Shown here: positions 39,597-49,688 of the stretch, piece after piece | Layout: each line of letters begins with the position of its first letter | Numbering within the stretch: the stretch's first letter is position 1 | NCBI RefSeq assembly: GCF_014596975.1 | Contig: NZ_JACVXD010000001.1 | Coordinates: 180,916-244,915 of the forward strand | Length of the DNA: 64,000 nucleotides | Origin: Aestuariibaculum marinum | GTDB taxonomy: Bacteria; Bacteroidota; Bacteroidia; Flavobacteriales; Flavobacteriaceae | Direction of reading: 5' to 3' | Made by a program: the position numbers and the translations under genes | Notes under the pieces: generated by a model | Database searches by the model: none | The model's input: only the letters and a program-made list of their open reading frames with translations | Told to the model about the DNA's origin: nothing

Positions 39597-40208
39597 TTAC
39601 GAAGCGTTTTTGTTCAGTATAAAAGTATGTTCTTTTAGTTTCTGTTTGGAGAAATGTATAAGTTCATCAAAAAACTCAGAAAACTCATTTTCAAATTCAT
39701 TGTAAAACTCTTCCAGTTCATTAACCGCTTCATTCATACTTGAACGATGTTTGGTTCGGCGATTCATGCCGTCCAAAACTCTTGCAATGCCGTCAATTGA
39801 AGAGTAACTTAATAACCAGTTGTCGGTCATCATATAAGGCATCATTTTTTGAATCCGCATAGGAAGTAAGTCGTAATGATTTTCTAAGGAGTCGTAAAAT
39901 TCTTCCGAATACACTTTCAAAGGGCTATCATGATACATGTGCCAGTTTTTAGCCAAAAAGTGGTCGTACAAAATATCAACTATAACCCCAGAGTAATGTC
40001 CGTATTTTTCATGAAGTCGTTTGGTGCTTTGTCGTACTACTTGATGTGCATCGGTAAATGTATCAATATTTCGATGCAGAAGAATGCCGATTTGAATATC
40101 AGTGTTGTAATTTTTGTAGGCTTTTCCTTTTATGCCATCAGCAATAAAATTACCAATAGTAACTAATTCGTTTTCTCCGGAAAGATAAATATGGGCTAAG
40201 TAATTCAT
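39597..40208 (-). CDS. acpH: Acyl carrier protein phosphodiesterase
   Basis: 203 residues matching the AcpH family (PF04336), a member of the HD-like phosphohydrolases. It opens MNYLAHIYLSG and shows GNFIADGIKG (~21-30), LLHRNIDTFTDAH (~43-55), and VDILYDHFLAKNW (~77-89), which carry the metal-binding Asp and His residues. The enzyme removes the 4'-phosphopantetheine arm from holo-ACP. The C-terminal tail is acidic and helical. It is divergent from glmM with an 84-bp gap that must hold both promoters. Confidence 0.88.
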   Translation of the reverse strand: MNYLAHIYLSGENELVTIGNFIADGIKGKAYKNYNTDIQIGILLHRNIDTFTDAHQVVRQSTKRLHEKYGHYSGVIVDILYDHFLAKNWHMYHDSPLKVYSEEFYDSLENHYDLLPMRIQKMMPYMMTDNWLLSYSSIDGIARVLDGMNRRTKHRSSMNEAVNELEEFYNEFENEFSEFFDELIHFSKQKLKEHTFILNKNAS

Positions 40209-40255
40209 TTGTGAAATTTACGAATTAGGTTTTAAGAATTACAATTTTGTAATTG

Positions 40256-40263
40256 TATATTTG
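40256..40263 (+). promoter_or_regulatory. Putative -7 box of glmM (TATATTTG)
   Basis: TATATTTG fits TAnnTTTG and lies 29 bp upstream of the start codon. The -33 half is not evident. Confidence 0.45.
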
Positions 40264-40292
40264 TTTCAAACTAAATTTAATTAAAAAAATTA

Positions 40293-41687
40293 ATGACATT
40301 AATAAAATCGATTTCGGGAATTAGAGGAACCATAGGAGGGCAGGTAGGAGAGAATTTAACGCCTATTGATGCGGTTAAATTTGCAGCCGCTTATGGCGCA
40401 TGGATAAAGCAACAGAGAGATAAAAAAGATTATAAAGTTGTTGTGGGTAGAGATGCTCGTATTTCGGGTAAAATGATTCAGGATTTGGTAATGAACACTC
40501 TGGTTGGTATGGGTATTCATGTTGTAGATATAGGTTTGTCGACAACTCCTACGGTAGAAGTAGCTGTTCCTATGGAGCATGCCGATGGAGGTATCATTCT
40601 AACAGCAAGTCACAACCCTAAACAATGGAACGCCTTAAAGTTGTTAAATTCCGATGGAGAGTTTTTAGACGGTGTTGAAGGTGCTAAAATTTTAGAGATT
40701 GCTGAAAGCGGCACAATCGATTTTGCCGATGTTGATAGCCTAGGAAAAATAACAAAGAATAAAGCATACATCGATTTACATATCATTGAGGTTTTAGATT
40801 TACCGCTTGTAACTGTAAATCCCATTGAAGAGGCCCGTTTTAAAGTGGTGGTTGATGGTGTGAATTCTACAGGAGGCTGGGCGATACCTTTATTGCTTGA
40901 GCGGTTAGGTGTAGAAGTTGTTAAGTTATATTGTGAGCCTAACGGACATTTTCCGCACAATCCGGAACCTTTAAAGGAGCATTTGTCAGAATTATCTAAA
41001 CGTGTTGTTGAGGAACGTGCTGATTTCGGTATTGTGGTTGATCCGGATGTTGATCGCTTAGCGTTTGTAGATGAAAATGGAGAGATGTTCGGTGAAGAAT
41101 ACACCCTTGTGGCTTGTGCCGATTATGTATTGAGTAAAACACCGGGAAATACCGTGAGTAATATGAGTTCAACACGTGCGTTACGTGATGTTACCGAAAA
41201 GTACGGAGGTACTTATGAAGCTAGTGCCGTTGGTGAAGTGAATGTGGTGAAGCTCATGAAGCAAAACAAGGTAGTTATTGGTGGTGAAGGTAACGGCGGA
41301 ATTATATATCCCGAAGCACATTACGGACGTGATGCCTTGGTTGGTGTGGCTTTATTTTTAAGCTTGTTAGCAGAAAAAGATATGAAGGTTAGTGAACTTA
41401 GAAAAACGTACCCAGACTATTATATGAGTAAAAAGAAAATTGAATTAACACCAAGTCTTGATGTCGATGCTATTTTAAAAGCTATTGAAGAACGTTATCA
41501 AAATGAACAGCTGACTACGATTGACGGTGTAAAAATTGATTTTCCTGAAAACTGGGTACATTTAAGAAAAAGTAACACAGAACCTATTGTAAGAATCTAT
41601 ACTGAAGCTAAATCTCAAACCTTAGCCGATGATTTGGCAGATAAGTTTATAGAAGAGATTGGTTCGATTGCGGGTATTAACGTTTAA
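40293..41687 (+). CDS. glmM: Phosphoglucosamine mutase
   Basis: 464 residues of the alpha-D-phosphohexomutase family. Active-site loop TASHNP at residues 104-109 with phospho-acceptor Ser106, metal loop DPDVDR near 250, sugar-recognition loop GGEGNGG near 330 and phosphate-binding RKSNTEPIVRIYTEA near 430. The opening SISGIRGTIGG is typical. It converts glucosamine-6-phosphate to glucosamine-1-phosphate for peptidoglycan and lipid A synthesis; a phosphomannomutase role cannot be excluded by sequence alone. A DUF3124 lipoprotein gene follows by 14 bp. Confidence 0.9.
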   Translation: MTLIKSISGIRGTIGGQVGENLTPIDAVKFAAAYGAWIKQQRDKKDYKVVVGRDARISGKMIQDLVMNTLVGMGIHVVDIGLSTTPTVEVAVPMEHADGGIILTASHNPKQWNALKLLNSDGEFLDGVEGAKILEIAESGTIDFADVDSLGKITKNKAYIDLHIIEVLDLPLVTVNPIEEARFKVVVDGVNSTGGWAIPLLLERLGVEVVKLYCEPNGHFPHNPEPLKEHLSELSKRVVEERADFGIVVDPDVDRLAFVDENGEMFGEEYTLVACADYVLSKTPGNTVSNMSSTRALRDVTEKYGGTYEASAVGEVNVVKLMKQNKVVIGGEGNGGIIYPEAHYGRDALVGVALFLSLLAEKDMKVSELRKTYPDYYMSKKKIELTPSLDVDAILKAIEERYQNEQLTTIDGVKIDFPENWVHLRKSNTEPIVRIYTEAKSQTLADDLADKFIEEIGSIAGINV

Positions 41688-41701
41688 AAACTATTTTAGT
41701 C

Positions 41702-42217
41702 ATGACTACAAAATTTTTATTTACCGTATTATTGGCAATGCTTTTTTTGCAGTCGTGCGATAAGGAGAAGGAATACAGTTCTGTTGACGAAGTGAATTGG
41801 AAAAAAAGAATGGTCCATTCAACTTTACCTGATTCTTTAGTTCAGGGGAAAACATATTTATCGGTGTATTCTCAAATTTATAGCGAAACAGAACACCGTA
41901 TTCATAGTTTAACAGCTACAGTAAGTATTAGAAATATAAATGTTTCTGATACGGTTTATATCGATAAAGCCACCTATTTCGATACCCATGGAAATGCGAT
42001 ACGTACATATTTTGATAAAACCATTTTTGTGGCCCCAATGGAAGCAGTAGAAATTGTTATAGATGAACGTGATGAAGAAGGAGGAACCGGAGCAAATTTC
42101 TTATTTGACTGGCGAATTAAGAATACATCAAACTCACCGTTTTTTGAAAGTGTTATGATTTCAACTTCAGGACAGCAAGGTATTTCATTTACAACACAAG
42201 GAAAAGAGCTTAAATAG
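41702..42217 (+). CDS. DUF3124 lipoprotein
   Basis: 171 residues with a lipoprotein signal (FLQSC, Cys at about residue 19) and a DUF3124 beta-rich domain: YLSVYSQIYSETEHRIHSLTATVSIRN, YFDTHGNAIRTYF, and FLFDWRIKNTSNSPFFESVMI. Function unknown; the domain is probably periplasmic. It lies 14 bp behind glmM and ends at a strong shared terminator. Confidence 0.85.
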   Translation: MTTKFLFTVLLAMLFLQSCDKEKEYSSVDEVNWKKRMVHSTLPDSLVQGKTYLSVYSQIYSETEHRIHSLTATVSIRNINVSDTVYIDKATYFDTHGNAIRTYFDKTIFVAPMEAVEIVIDERDEEGGTGANFLFDWRIKNTSNSPFFESVMISTSGQQGISFTTQGKELK

Positions 42218-42229
42218 TAAAGAATTTGT

Positions 42230-42272
42230 AAAAAACAAAAGGCAACATTTTTAATGTTGCCTTTTGTTTTTT
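42230..42272. terminator. Bidirectional terminator
   Basis: A perfect 20-bp stem (42230-42249 with 42253-42272) has core AGGCAACATT and is flanked by A-run and T-run. It ends the glmM operon and overlaps by two bases the stop codon of the convergent acyltransferase gene. Confidence 0.9.
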
Positions 42273-43152
42273 ATTCAGGTTTTTGGTCTTTGTATTTCCA
42301 GCGTTTATGTGTCCAGAAGTAATATTCGGGAGCTTCGTGAATTTGTTTTTCTACTTCACGTAAAAACATATCGGTTAATTCGTAGTCTTTATAAACGGTG
42401 CTGTCTTCGGCTAAAGTCATAATTTCAGCTTCGTAATGTCCGCGTTTTACCTTAGTTACTTTCAGGAAAGCCGTCGTTAAGTCTAATTTTTTAGCTAAAC
42501 GTTCTGCTCCAGTAAAACAAGGAACCTCTACACCCATAAAATGCCCCCAATAGACTTCTTTAGTTAACCGTGGTGATTGATCACTTAAAAAAGCCATAAT
42601 GCTTTTAATATTTTGGCTTTCGTTTTCATTTATCGTGTTGATGGTTTCTTTAGTGCTAATAAGCGTAGTATTGAATTTTGAACGCATACGTCTTACTAAA
42701 TTATCGAAATATTTGTTAGATAATTTCTTGTAAACAGCAAGACCATTAAAGTTAATGTAATTCTGAAGCACGACAGACCATTCCCAGCTGGCATAATGCC
42801 CAAACATTAGGATGATACTTTTATTTAAACTTTCCAGACGTTTAAATTCTTCCGGATTTTTTATTTTAAATCGCTTGTTTAATTCTTTTTCAGAGATGGT
42901 GAGTGTTTTAGCCATCTCTAAAAACATATCGCATAAATGCTTGTAGAACTTTTTTGTGATGATTAAAACTTCCTCGTCTGTCTTTTCAGGAAAAACCAGC
43001 TTAATATTGCTTTTAACGACTTTCTTTCGGTAGGCTACAATATGGTACATAAGCAAATACAGTCCGTCTGAAATAAGATACAGGATTGGAAAGGGAAGTA
43101 TGGAAATAATCCATAAAAGAGGATAAACAAGAATATATGCTAAGAATTGCAT
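42271..43152 (-). CDS. Lysophospholipid/lipid A acyltransferase, LpxL-like
   Basis: 293 residues. An N-terminal hydrophobic segment (LAYILVYPLLWIISILPFPILYLISDGLY) anchors it in the inner membrane. The LpxL/HtrB catalytic HxxxxD/E motif appears as GHYASWEW near residue 119. Other landmarks are FLSDQSPR near 190 and PEYYFWTHKRWKY near the C-terminus, both usual in this family. Such enzymes add a secondary acyl chain to lipid A, or acylate amino-lipids in Bacteroidota. It is divergent from the rhomboid gene by 62 bp. Confidence 0.87.
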   Translation of the reverse strand: MQFLAYILVYPLLWIISILPFPILYLISDGLYLLMYHIVAYRKKVVKSNIKLVFPEKTDEEVLIITKKFYKHLCDMFLEMAKTLTISEKELNKRFKIKNPEEFKRLESLNKSIILMFGHYASWEWSVVLQNYINFNGLAVYKKLSNKYFDNLVRRMRSKFNTTLISTKETINTINENESQNIKSIMAFLSDQSPRLTKEVYWGHFMGVEVPCFTGAERLAKKLDLTTAFLKVTKVKRGHYEAEIMTLAEDSTVYKDYELTDMFLREVEKQIHEAPEYYFWTHKRWKYKDQKPE

Positions 43153-43214
43153 GAATTAATTTTAGATTTGTAGGGACAAATATATGCTAATTTGAAAATA
43201 AACTTTTAAGCTTT

Positions 43215-43865
43215 ATGGGGAATTTAAATTTAATAACTATTGTAATAATTGCAGCGAATGTGCTAATATCCTATAAAGGATTTAGTGATTACGGATTTTT
43301 CGATAGGTATAAGTTTCAGGTTGGTAATGTACAACGCGGGGAAAAAATTAGATTATTCAGTTCTGCTTTTCTACATGTCGACACACAGCACTTACTGTTT
43401 AATATGTTAACCTTGTATTTTTTTGCAAATACCGTGTTGTGGAGTTTAGGTACAGTTGGTTTTCTGTTTATTTATATTGGAAGTTTGTTGTTTGGTAATG
43501 TATTGTCATTATACTTTCATAAAAATGAATATCATTACAGTGCAGTAGGAGCCAGCGGCGCAGTTACAGGTATTTTGTATTCTGCTATTTTATTGGAACC
43601 GAATATGAGTTTGTATTTGTTCTTTGTGCCAATTCCAATTCCTGCATATGTTTTTGGTGTTGGATATTTACTATATTCTATTTACGGTATGAAAAACAGA
43701 ATCGGCAATATTGGTCATGACGCGCATTTTGGAGGTGCTGTTGGAGGATATATTATAACGTTGTTTTTAGCTCCAAGTTTGTTTCAAGAGCATATGCTAA
43801 TGGTTGTATTATTAGCGATACCCATTGCTTTGTTATATGTGTTGAAAAAGGCAGGTAAAATATAA
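43215..43865 (+). CDS. Rhomboid-family intramembrane serine protease
   Basis: 216 residues with six hydrophobic helices. The catalytic dyad is intact: Ser114 in GASGAVTG and His171 in DAHFGGAVGG. The LHVDTQHLLFNM element, with the HxxxN pair, is at residues ~54-64. Rhomboids cleave substrates within the membrane; the substrate here is unknown. It stands alone and ends at a terminator just after its stop codon. Confidence 0.92.
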   Translation: MGNLNLITIVIIAANVLISYKGFSDYGFFDRYKFQVGNVQRGEKIRLFSSAFLHVDTQHLLFNMLTLYFFANTVLWSLGTVGFLFIYIGSLLFGNVLSLYFHKNEYHYSAVGASGAVTGILYSAILLEPNMSLYLFFVPIPIPAYVFGVGYLLYSIYGMKNRIGNIGHDAHFGGAVGGYIITLFLAPSLFQEHMLMVVLLAIPIALLYVLKKAGKI

Positions 43866-43867
43866 GT

Positions 43868-43902
43868 AAAGGCCCATTTTAAATTTAGGATGGGCTTTTT
43901 TC
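43868..43902 (+). terminator. Terminator after the rhomboid gene
   Basis: GCCCAT (43872-43877) pairs with ATGGGC (43890-43895), preceded by A and G and followed by six T. Confidence 0.7.
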
Positions 43903-44089
43903 TGGGTAAACTTCTTTTACTGTATTGTTTTGTCGTGTTTACTATTATGGCACAGGAATTGACTTTATATAAGAAAGATGTATAATTTTAATTGTTTAAA
44001 CGACTGAATCTAAAACAATTGATATTATAGGTTAATTATTAAATCTGAAAGACTAGTCTGTTGACTGACAGATTGGCTTAAATATACAT

Positions 44090-46540
44090 ATGAAGAAATC
44101 AAATTTTTTAACCCTTGACAGTTTGTCATTACAGGATTTTGACGAAAACGCAGAATTAATTCCTTTAATGACACCTGAAGACGAAGAAGAAATAAACAAC
44201 GAAGAGCTGCCCGAAACTTTGCCTATACTTTCGTTAAGAAACACTGTATTGTTTCCAGGAGTAGTTATTCCTATTACGGCGGGTCGTGATAAGTCTATTA
44301 AACTAATTAACGACGCAAACAAAGGCTCTAAGATTATTGGTGTAGTAGCTCAAAAAGATGAGTCGGTAGAAAACCCAACGGTCAAAGAAATTAATGAGGT
44401 GGGTACGGTTGCCAAAATTTTACGTGTTTTAAAAATGCCCGATGGTAACGTAACCGTTATTATTCAGGGTAAAAAGCGTTTTAAAGTAGCAGAGGTTCTT
44501 ACCGAAGAACCTTATATGAATGCTACGGTAAGAGATTTACCTGAAGCAAAGCCAGCAGTTAAGAATAAAGAGTTTTCTGCAATCATTGATTCTATAAAGG
44601 AATTGGCTTTAAATATTATTAAAGAGAGTCCGAATATTCCAAGTGAGGCGTCTTTTGCCATTAAAAACATTGAAAGTAATTCGTTTTTAATCAATTTCGT
44701 ATCATCAAATATGAATTTAACGGTTGCCGAAAAGCAGTCGCTATTAGAAATTGATGACCTTAAAAAACGAGCACTTGCAACTTTGAAATACATGAATGTT
44801 GAGTTTCAAAAACTGGAACTTAAAAACGATATTCAGTCTAAGGTGCAAATGGATATGAGTCAGCAGCAACGTGAGTATTTCTTGCATCAGCAAATGAAAA
44901 CCATTCAGGAAGAATTGGGTGGCGTAAATCATGAGGAAGAGATTGAAGAGATGCGTGAGCGTGCACTTACTAAAGAATGGGATGAAAAAGTAGCGAAACA
45001 TTTCGAGAAGGAATTATCGAAGATGCAACGCATGAATCCTCAGGTGGCAGAGTATTCTATTCAGCGTAATTACTTAGAACTGTTTTTAGATTTACCTTGG
45101 AATGAATACAGTCAGGATAAATTCGATTTAAAGCGTGCTAAAAAGATTTTAGATCGTGAGCATTTCGGATTGGAAGATGTTAAACGTCGTATTATTGAGT
45201 ACTTAGCGGTATTGAAATTACGTAACGATATGAAGTCGCCTATTTTATGTCTTTACGGACCTCCGGGAGTAGGTAAAACCTCTTTGGGTAAATCTATAGC
45301 TGAGGCTTTAGGTAGAGAGTATGTTCGTATTTCGCTTGGTGGTTTACGTGATGAAGCAGAGATTCGTGGACATAGAAAAACTTACATAGGTGCCATGCCA
45401 GGGCGTATCATTCAGAGTTTGAAGAAAGCAGGAACGTCGAATCCTGTATTTGTTCTTGATGAAATTGATAAATTAACCAATTCTCATAACGGAGATCCGT
45501 CTTCAGCAATGCTTGAGGTTTTAGATCCTGAGCAAAACAGTGAATTCTATGATAACTTCTTAGAGATGGGTTACGACCTTTCTAAAGTAATGTTCATAGC
45601 AACATCTAATAGCTTAGGAAGTATTCAGCCGGCATTACGCGATCGTATGGAGATAATTAACGTTACTGGATACACCATTGAAGAGAAGGTAGAGATTGCT
45701 AAGCGTCATTTATTGCCAAAGCAATTAAAAGAGCATGGTTTGGATGATTCGCATTTAAAAATAGGAAAGCCACAACTAGAAAAAATAGTAGAAGGTTATA
45801 CCAGAGAATCAGGTGTTCGTGGTTTAGAAAAGCAAATAGCAAAAATGGTGCGTCATGCAGCTAAGAACATTGCTATGGAAGAAGAGTATAATGTCAAGGT
45901 TACAAACGAAGATATTATTGAAGTGCTTGGAAGACCTAAATTAGAACGTGATAAATACGAGAATAACAATGTGGCAGGTGTTGTTACGGGATTAGCATGG
46001 ACTAGCGTAGGAGGAGATATTCTATTCATTGAGTCTATTCTTTCTAAGGGGAAAGGTATGCTTAATATTACCGGAAACCTAGGTAAGGTGATGAAGGAAT
46101 CTGCTACTATTGCTATGGAATACATTAAAGCCAATGCTGATGAATTCGGCATTGATAATGAAGTGTTCGACAAATACAATGTGCATATTCACGTGCCGGA
46201 AGGCGCAACGCCCAAAGATGGACCAAGTGCAGGTATTACGATGTTAACTTCTCTTGTGTCCTTATTTACTCAGAAGAAAGTTAAGAAGAGTCTGGCAATG
46301 ACAGGTGAGATTACGCTTCGGGGTAAAGTGCTTCCGGTAGGAGGTATTAAAGAGAAAATTTTAGCGGCGAAACGCGCCAGAATAAAAGAGATTATTCTTT
46401 GTGAAGAAAATAAACGTGATATTGAGGAGATTAAGCAGGAATACTTAAAAGGCTTAACCTTCCATTACGTTACAGATATGAGTGAGGTTATTAAAATAGC
46501 CATCACGAATCAAAAGGTAACAAATGCTAAAAAGCTATAA
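44090..46540 (+). CDS. lon: Endopeptidase La (Lon protease)
   Basis: 816 residues, full length. LON substrate domain (~43-240, [19 protein letters not shown]), a coiled coil, the AAA+ module with Walker [11 protein letters not shown] near 388 and Walker [11 protein letters not shown], and the protease domain with the Ser in [10 protein letters not shown] and the Lys in [13 protein letters not shown], which form the dyad. It degrades damaged and regulatory proteins in the cytoplasm. An acidic N-terminal extension of about 40 residues is usual in flavobacteria. The ~190 bp before it show nothing clear. Confidence 0.97.
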   Translation: MKKSNFLTLDSLSLQDFDENAELIPLMTPEDEEEINNEELPETLPILSLRNTVLFPGVVIPITAGRDKSIKLINDANKGSKIIGVVAQKDESVENPTVKEINEVGTVAKILRVLKMPDGNVTVIIQGKKRFKVAEVLTEEPYMNATVRDLPEAKPAVKNKEFSAIIDSIKELALNIIKESPNIPSEASFAIKNIESNSFLINFVSSNMNLTVAEKQSLLEIDDLKKRALATLKYMNVEFQKLELKNDIQSKVQMDMSQQQREYFLHQQMKTIQEELGGVNHEEEIEEMRERALTKEWDEKVAKHFEKELSKMQRMNPQVAEYSIQRNYLELFLDLPWNEYSQDKFDLKRAKKILDREHFGLEDVKRRIIEYLAVLKLRNDMKSPILCLYGPPGVGKTSLGKSIAEALGREYVRISLGGLRDEAEIRGHRKTYIGAMPGRIIQSLKKAGTSNPVFVLDEIDKLTNSHNGDPSSAMLEVLDPEQNSEFYDNFLEMGYDLSKVMFIATSNSLGSIQPALRDRMEIINVTGYTIEEKVEIAKRHLLPKQLKEHGLDDSHLKIGKPQLEKIVEGYTRESGVRGLEKQIAKMVRHAAKNIAMEEEYNVKVTNEDIIEVLGRPKLERDKYENNNVAGVVTGLAWTSVGGDILFIESILSKGKGMLNITGNLGKVMKESATIAMEYIKANADEFGIDNEVFDKYNVHIHVPEGATPKDGPSAGITMLTSLVSLFTQKKVKKSLAMTGEITLRGKVLPVGGIKEKILAAKRARIKEIILCEENKRDIEEIKQEYLKGLTFHYVTDMSEVIKIAITNQKVTNAKKL

Positions 46541-46543
46541 ATT

Positions 46544-46574
46544 AAAAAGAGGTTGGATTTCAGCCTCTTTTTTT
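46544..46574 (+). terminator. Terminator after lon
   Basis: AAAAAGAGGTTG pairs with CAGCCTCTTTTT (one G-T wobble) across a 5-base loop and is followed by more T. It is six bases from the stop of the convergent gene and may serve both. Confidence 0.85.
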
Positions 46575-46579
46575 TATGT

Positions 46580-47749
46580 TTATTCTTTGTTAACGGTTAT
46601 TTCGAAGACTTCGCCTTTAACAGGTTGTATTTTCATTTTTATATGGTTAAGGTCATCAGAAATTATTTGAGAGGTAATAATGTCGCATAAATTTGCAGGG
46701 ATGTCATTTATTTCTAAGAGTTGGTCTCCGTAATGTAATTTACTTTTCAAGTTTTCGTTCCAGATATATCCAATAATAACGTTTTCATCTTTAACAGAAA
46801 GTGAAAATCCTAATTCTGGGCGGTTAACGTTTATAGGGTTGGTGTCTGTTTCAAAATAGAATTTTTTGTTTTTGTAATCTATAGTGGTTATTCCGTTTTG
46901 TAACAATTTCGTTCCTATTTTTGAGTTATTGTCGTTAGATGTCTGTGCAGGAACATTTTCAAAAACGACATGGTTTAGTTTTAATCCAGGCGTTAAAACT
47001 TTGTATTGTTCATTTGTTGGTAGTGTGCCAAAAAGGCCTATTCCCGAAGCACCTGTGCTTTTACCTTTAATTTTGAATATTTCTTTCGTGTTTAACAGTT
47101 TAAAGTTTTCTAAAGCGATGTTGTAAAATTCGCTCATGCCTGTATCTACTAAAATCCGCTCTCTGGCTTTGTGTTTTCCTTCCAGGTTAATCCAGATGTA
47201 TGGGCTACTTTGGTTGTCTATAAATTGAATATATGAAGCTTCACTTTTGTTTAATTTCAGAGTTTTAGCATCGTCAGTAATAATGATCTGCTTACTTTTC
47301 ATATTAATCTGAAGAATTGAATTTCTTAAAAGATTACTACCAATAAATCCATCTACTTTAAAACATTTAAAAACGGGGTCGCTATTTAAGTCGTAAATTA
47401 AGGTTGGTGTTTTTGTAAATTCTACAGTACCTATGTTTAGTTTATCAAGTAGTATTAGTTCTAATTGGTTTTGCTTTCCATTGGCATCTGTAATTGTAAT
47501 GGTTTTAGTTTTTGAGGTGTTTAAAATTTCTTTCAGCTCGTTTGAAATAACATTTGGAGCTCCGGTATCAAGAATAAAGCGATAGGTTTTTCCTTGAATG
47601 CCTACAGGTAAAATAATCTTATTTTTAACTATTTCAATGGGTATGGATTCAAAATATTGCTTTGAAGACTTTCCTTTATTTAGATTAGTATTCTGAGAAT
47701 GTATGTTAAGAAATAAAAACAGACTTAAGATGCTTAATAGAAATTTCAT
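46580..47749 (-). CDS. Retropepsin-like aspartyl protease with PDZ domain
   Basis: About 389 residues from the Met that begins a signal peptide (MKFLLSILSLFLFLNIHSQ); a Met 33 codons upstream would hide it. Two aspartyl-protease half-sites are visible: FILDTGAPNVIS near residue 66 and ILVDTGMSEF near 200. The C-terminal ~90 residues fit a PDZ domain (LGFSLSVKDENVIIGYI, LHYGDQLLEINDIP). This layout is common in exported Bacteroidota proteins of unknown substrate. It is convergent with lon and divergent from porQ. Confidence 0.8.
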   Translation of the reverse strand: MKFLLSILSLFLFLNIHSQNTNLNKGKSSKQYFESIPIEIVKNKIILPVGIQGKTYRFILDTGAPNVISNELKEILNTSKTKTITITDANGKQNQLELILLDKLNIGTVEFTKTPTLIYDLNSDPVFKCFKVDGFIGSNLLRNSILQINMKSKQIIITDDAKTLKLNKSEASYIQFIDNQSSPYIWINLEGKHKARERILVDTGMSEFYNIALENFKLLNTKEIFKIKGKSTGASGIGLFGTLPTNEQYKVLTPGLKLNHVVFENVPAQTSNDNNSKIGTKLLQNGITTIDYKNKKFYFETDTNPINVNRPELGFSLSVKDENVIIGYIWNENLKSKLHYGDQLLEINDIPANLCDIITSQIISDDLNHIKMKIQPVKGEVFEITVNKE

Positions 47750-47930
47750 GTTTTCGATTTTAATTCCATTTAAAGAATAGTTATTTGTGATAATGTGTTC
47801 TAAAGTATTAATTTCTAAAACATTTTTGTAACCATCATTAATTAACATTCAATTTATCTGTATTTTTTTATTAAAATAAAAAGGCCATGTTATCGTTTTA
47901 AGATAGATTTGTTTACTTTGCGCCCTATAT

Positions 47931-48950
47931 ATGCTAAAGAAAATTATTGTCGCTTTTACTGTATTTACTTCAGTTATCTCCTATGCGCAGTTAGGAGGCG
48001 AAGCAACGTATCAGTTTTTGAACTTAGTCTCATCACCGCGTCAGGCAGCCCTAGGAGGAAAGGTGTTAACCAACGTCGATTACGATGTGACTCAAGGGCT
48101 TTTTAACCCGGCAACCATTAATATGGAAATGGATAATCAGCTGGCGTTAAACTATACGAGTTATTTAGGCGGTATTAGTTATGGAACGGCATCTTATGCG
48201 TATACGGTAGACAGGCGTACACAAACCTTTCATGGGGGGATAACCTACATTAACTACGGTTCTTTTGATGGTTACGACGAAGATGGAAATTCTACTGGAA
48301 CCTTTACGGGTAGCGAAACGGCTTTGTCCTTGGGGTATGCATTACAAATAGGGTATTCTGATTTTTATTTCGGTGGAAATTTAAAATTGATAACATCTAA
48401 ATTAGAACAGTACAATTCATTTGGTGCTGCGGTGGATTTAGGATTGATATATATCGATGAGGTGAATGACTTTCACGCGGCATTAGCGATTAGAAATCTG
48501 GGAACCCAAATTACAACCTATGCCGGACTTCAGGAGAAATTACCATTAGAAGTTGATTTTGGTATGTCGCAAACTTTAGAGAATGTACCGATTCGTTGGC
48601 ATGTCACTTTAGAGAATTTACAAGAGTGGCCCATAGCTAGACCAAATCCGTCTCGTGTTACAAGTGATTTAAATGGAAATCAGACTGAAGAGAAAATTGG
48701 ATTTTTAGGTCAAGTCATTAGGCATACCATTATTGGAGCAGAGGTGTTTCCGGAAGGTGGCTTCAATATTCGATTAGGCTATAATTTTAGAAGAGCAGAG
48801 GAGTTACGTTTGGTCGATCAACGTAACTTTTCAGGATTATCTGCTGGATTCTCCATCAAATTAAATAAACTTCGTTTTAGTTATACGCATGCCAAATATA
48901 CCAGTGCGGCGAACTCTAATTTTTTCGGTTTACAAATAGACTTACAATAA
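47931..48950 (+). CDS. porQ: Type IX secretion system protein PorQ
   Basis: 339 residues with a signal peptide (MLKKIIVAFTVFTSVISYA) and an outer-membrane barrel like PorV: GEATYQFLNLVSSPRQAALGGK, GLFNPATINMEMDNQLALNYTSY, and a closing FSYTHAKYTSAANSNFFGLQI. In the characterised system PorQ joins PorU, PorV and PorZ in the complex that attaches cargo at the surface. It is followed after one base by cmk, an arrangement I recall from other Flavobacteriaceae. The upstream leader is very short, with a TTACTTTG near-match to the -7 box at about 17 bp. Confidence 0.88.
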   Translation: MLKKIIVAFTVFTSVISYAQLGGEATYQFLNLVSSPRQAALGGKVLTNVDYDVTQGLFNPATINMEMDNQLALNYTSYLGGISYGTASYAYTVDRRTQTFHGGITYINYGSFDGYDEDGNSTGTFTGSETALSLGYALQIGYSDFYFGGNLKLITSKLEQYNSFGAAVDLGLIYIDEVNDFHAALAIRNLGTQITTYAGLQEKLPLEVDFGMSQTLENVPIRWHVTLENLQEWPIARPNPSRVTSDLNGNQTEEKIGFLGQVIRHTIIGAEVFPEGGFNIRLGYNFRRAEELRLVDQRNFSGLSAGFSIKLNKLRFSYTHAKYTSAANSNFFGLQIDLQ

Positions 48951-48951
48951 C

Positions 48952-49644
48952 ATGAATAATAAAATTACCATTGCAATAGATGGGTTTTCTTCAACAGGAA
49001 AAAGCACGGTTGCAAAGCAGTTAGCAAAGCATTTAGGCTATGTGTATGTAGATACTGGAGCAATGTATCGTGCAGTAGCGTATTACGCCATGAGTCACGG
49101 ATTTATTGATGAGAATGGTTTTGATAAAGTAAGTTTAATAGAGCATCTTGAAAATGTTAACATCAGTTTTAAGTTTAATGATGCTTTGGGTTTTGCTGAA
49201 GTATATTTAAATGGGGTTAATGTAGAAAAGAAAATCAGAACCCTTGAAGTGTCCAAATTTGTTAGTACTGTTGCAGCTGTTTCTGAAGTCAGACACAAAT
49301 TAGTGGAGCAACAGCAACAAATGGGAAAAGATAAAGGTGTGGTTATGGATGGTCGCGATATTGGTACTGTTGTATTTCCAGATGCCGAACTAAAACTATT
49401 CATGACGGCGTCTGCTGAAACCAGAGCGCAACGTCGTTACAAAGAGCTTGTTGTTAGAGGCGATGAGGTTGTGTATAATGAGGTTTTAAAAAATGTTCAG
49501 GAACGCGATTATATTGACACACATCGGGAAGATTCGCCATTGGTAAAAGCTGATGACGCGATTGAAGTCGATAATTCTAATTTAACCTTAGAAGAGCAAT
49601 TCAGTGTTATTCTTGAATTGGTAAACAAAACATTAAATAAGTAA
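48952..49644 (+). CDS. cmk: (d)CMP kinase
   Basis: 230 residues. P-loop GFSSTGKST at 11-19, then DTGAMYRAVAYYAM, the NMP-binding region, VVMDGRDIGTVVFPDA and the lid RAQRRYKEL. It phosphorylates CMP and dCMP for nucleotide supply. It is translationally close to porQ (one base) and its stop codon forms part of the following terminator stem. Confidence 0.95.
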   Translation: MNNKITIAIDGFSSTGKSTVAKQLAKHLGYVYVDTGAMYRAVAYYAMSHGFIDENGFDKVSLIEHLENVNISFKFNDALGFAEVYLNGVNVEKKIRTLEVSKFVSTVAAVSEVRHKLVEQQQQMGKDKGVVMDGRDIGTVVFPDAELKLFMTASAETRAQRRYKELVVRGDEVVYNEVLKNVQERDYIDTHREDSPLVKADDAIEVDNSNLTLEEQFSVILELVNKTLNK

Positions 49645-49680
49645 ACAAAAAGAGCGGTATTTACCGCTCTTTTTGTTTAC
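49641..49680. terminator. Perfect 19-bp bidirectional terminator
   Basis: Positions 49641-49659 pair exactly with 49662-49680 across a two-base gap; the core is AGAGCGGTA/TACCGCTCT with A- and T-runs inside the stem. It includes the cmk stop codon and ends just before the LysM gene stop on the other strand. Confidence 0.9.
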
Positions 49681-49688
49681 TTAATCTC

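Noticed and set aside
47750..47848. 33-residue N-terminal extension of the retropepsin-like protein
   Set aside because: The extension has no signal character and hides a good signal peptide starting at 47749.
47909..48106. 65-codon frame overlapping the start of porQ
   Set aside because: It is a shifted frame of porQ with no family signal.
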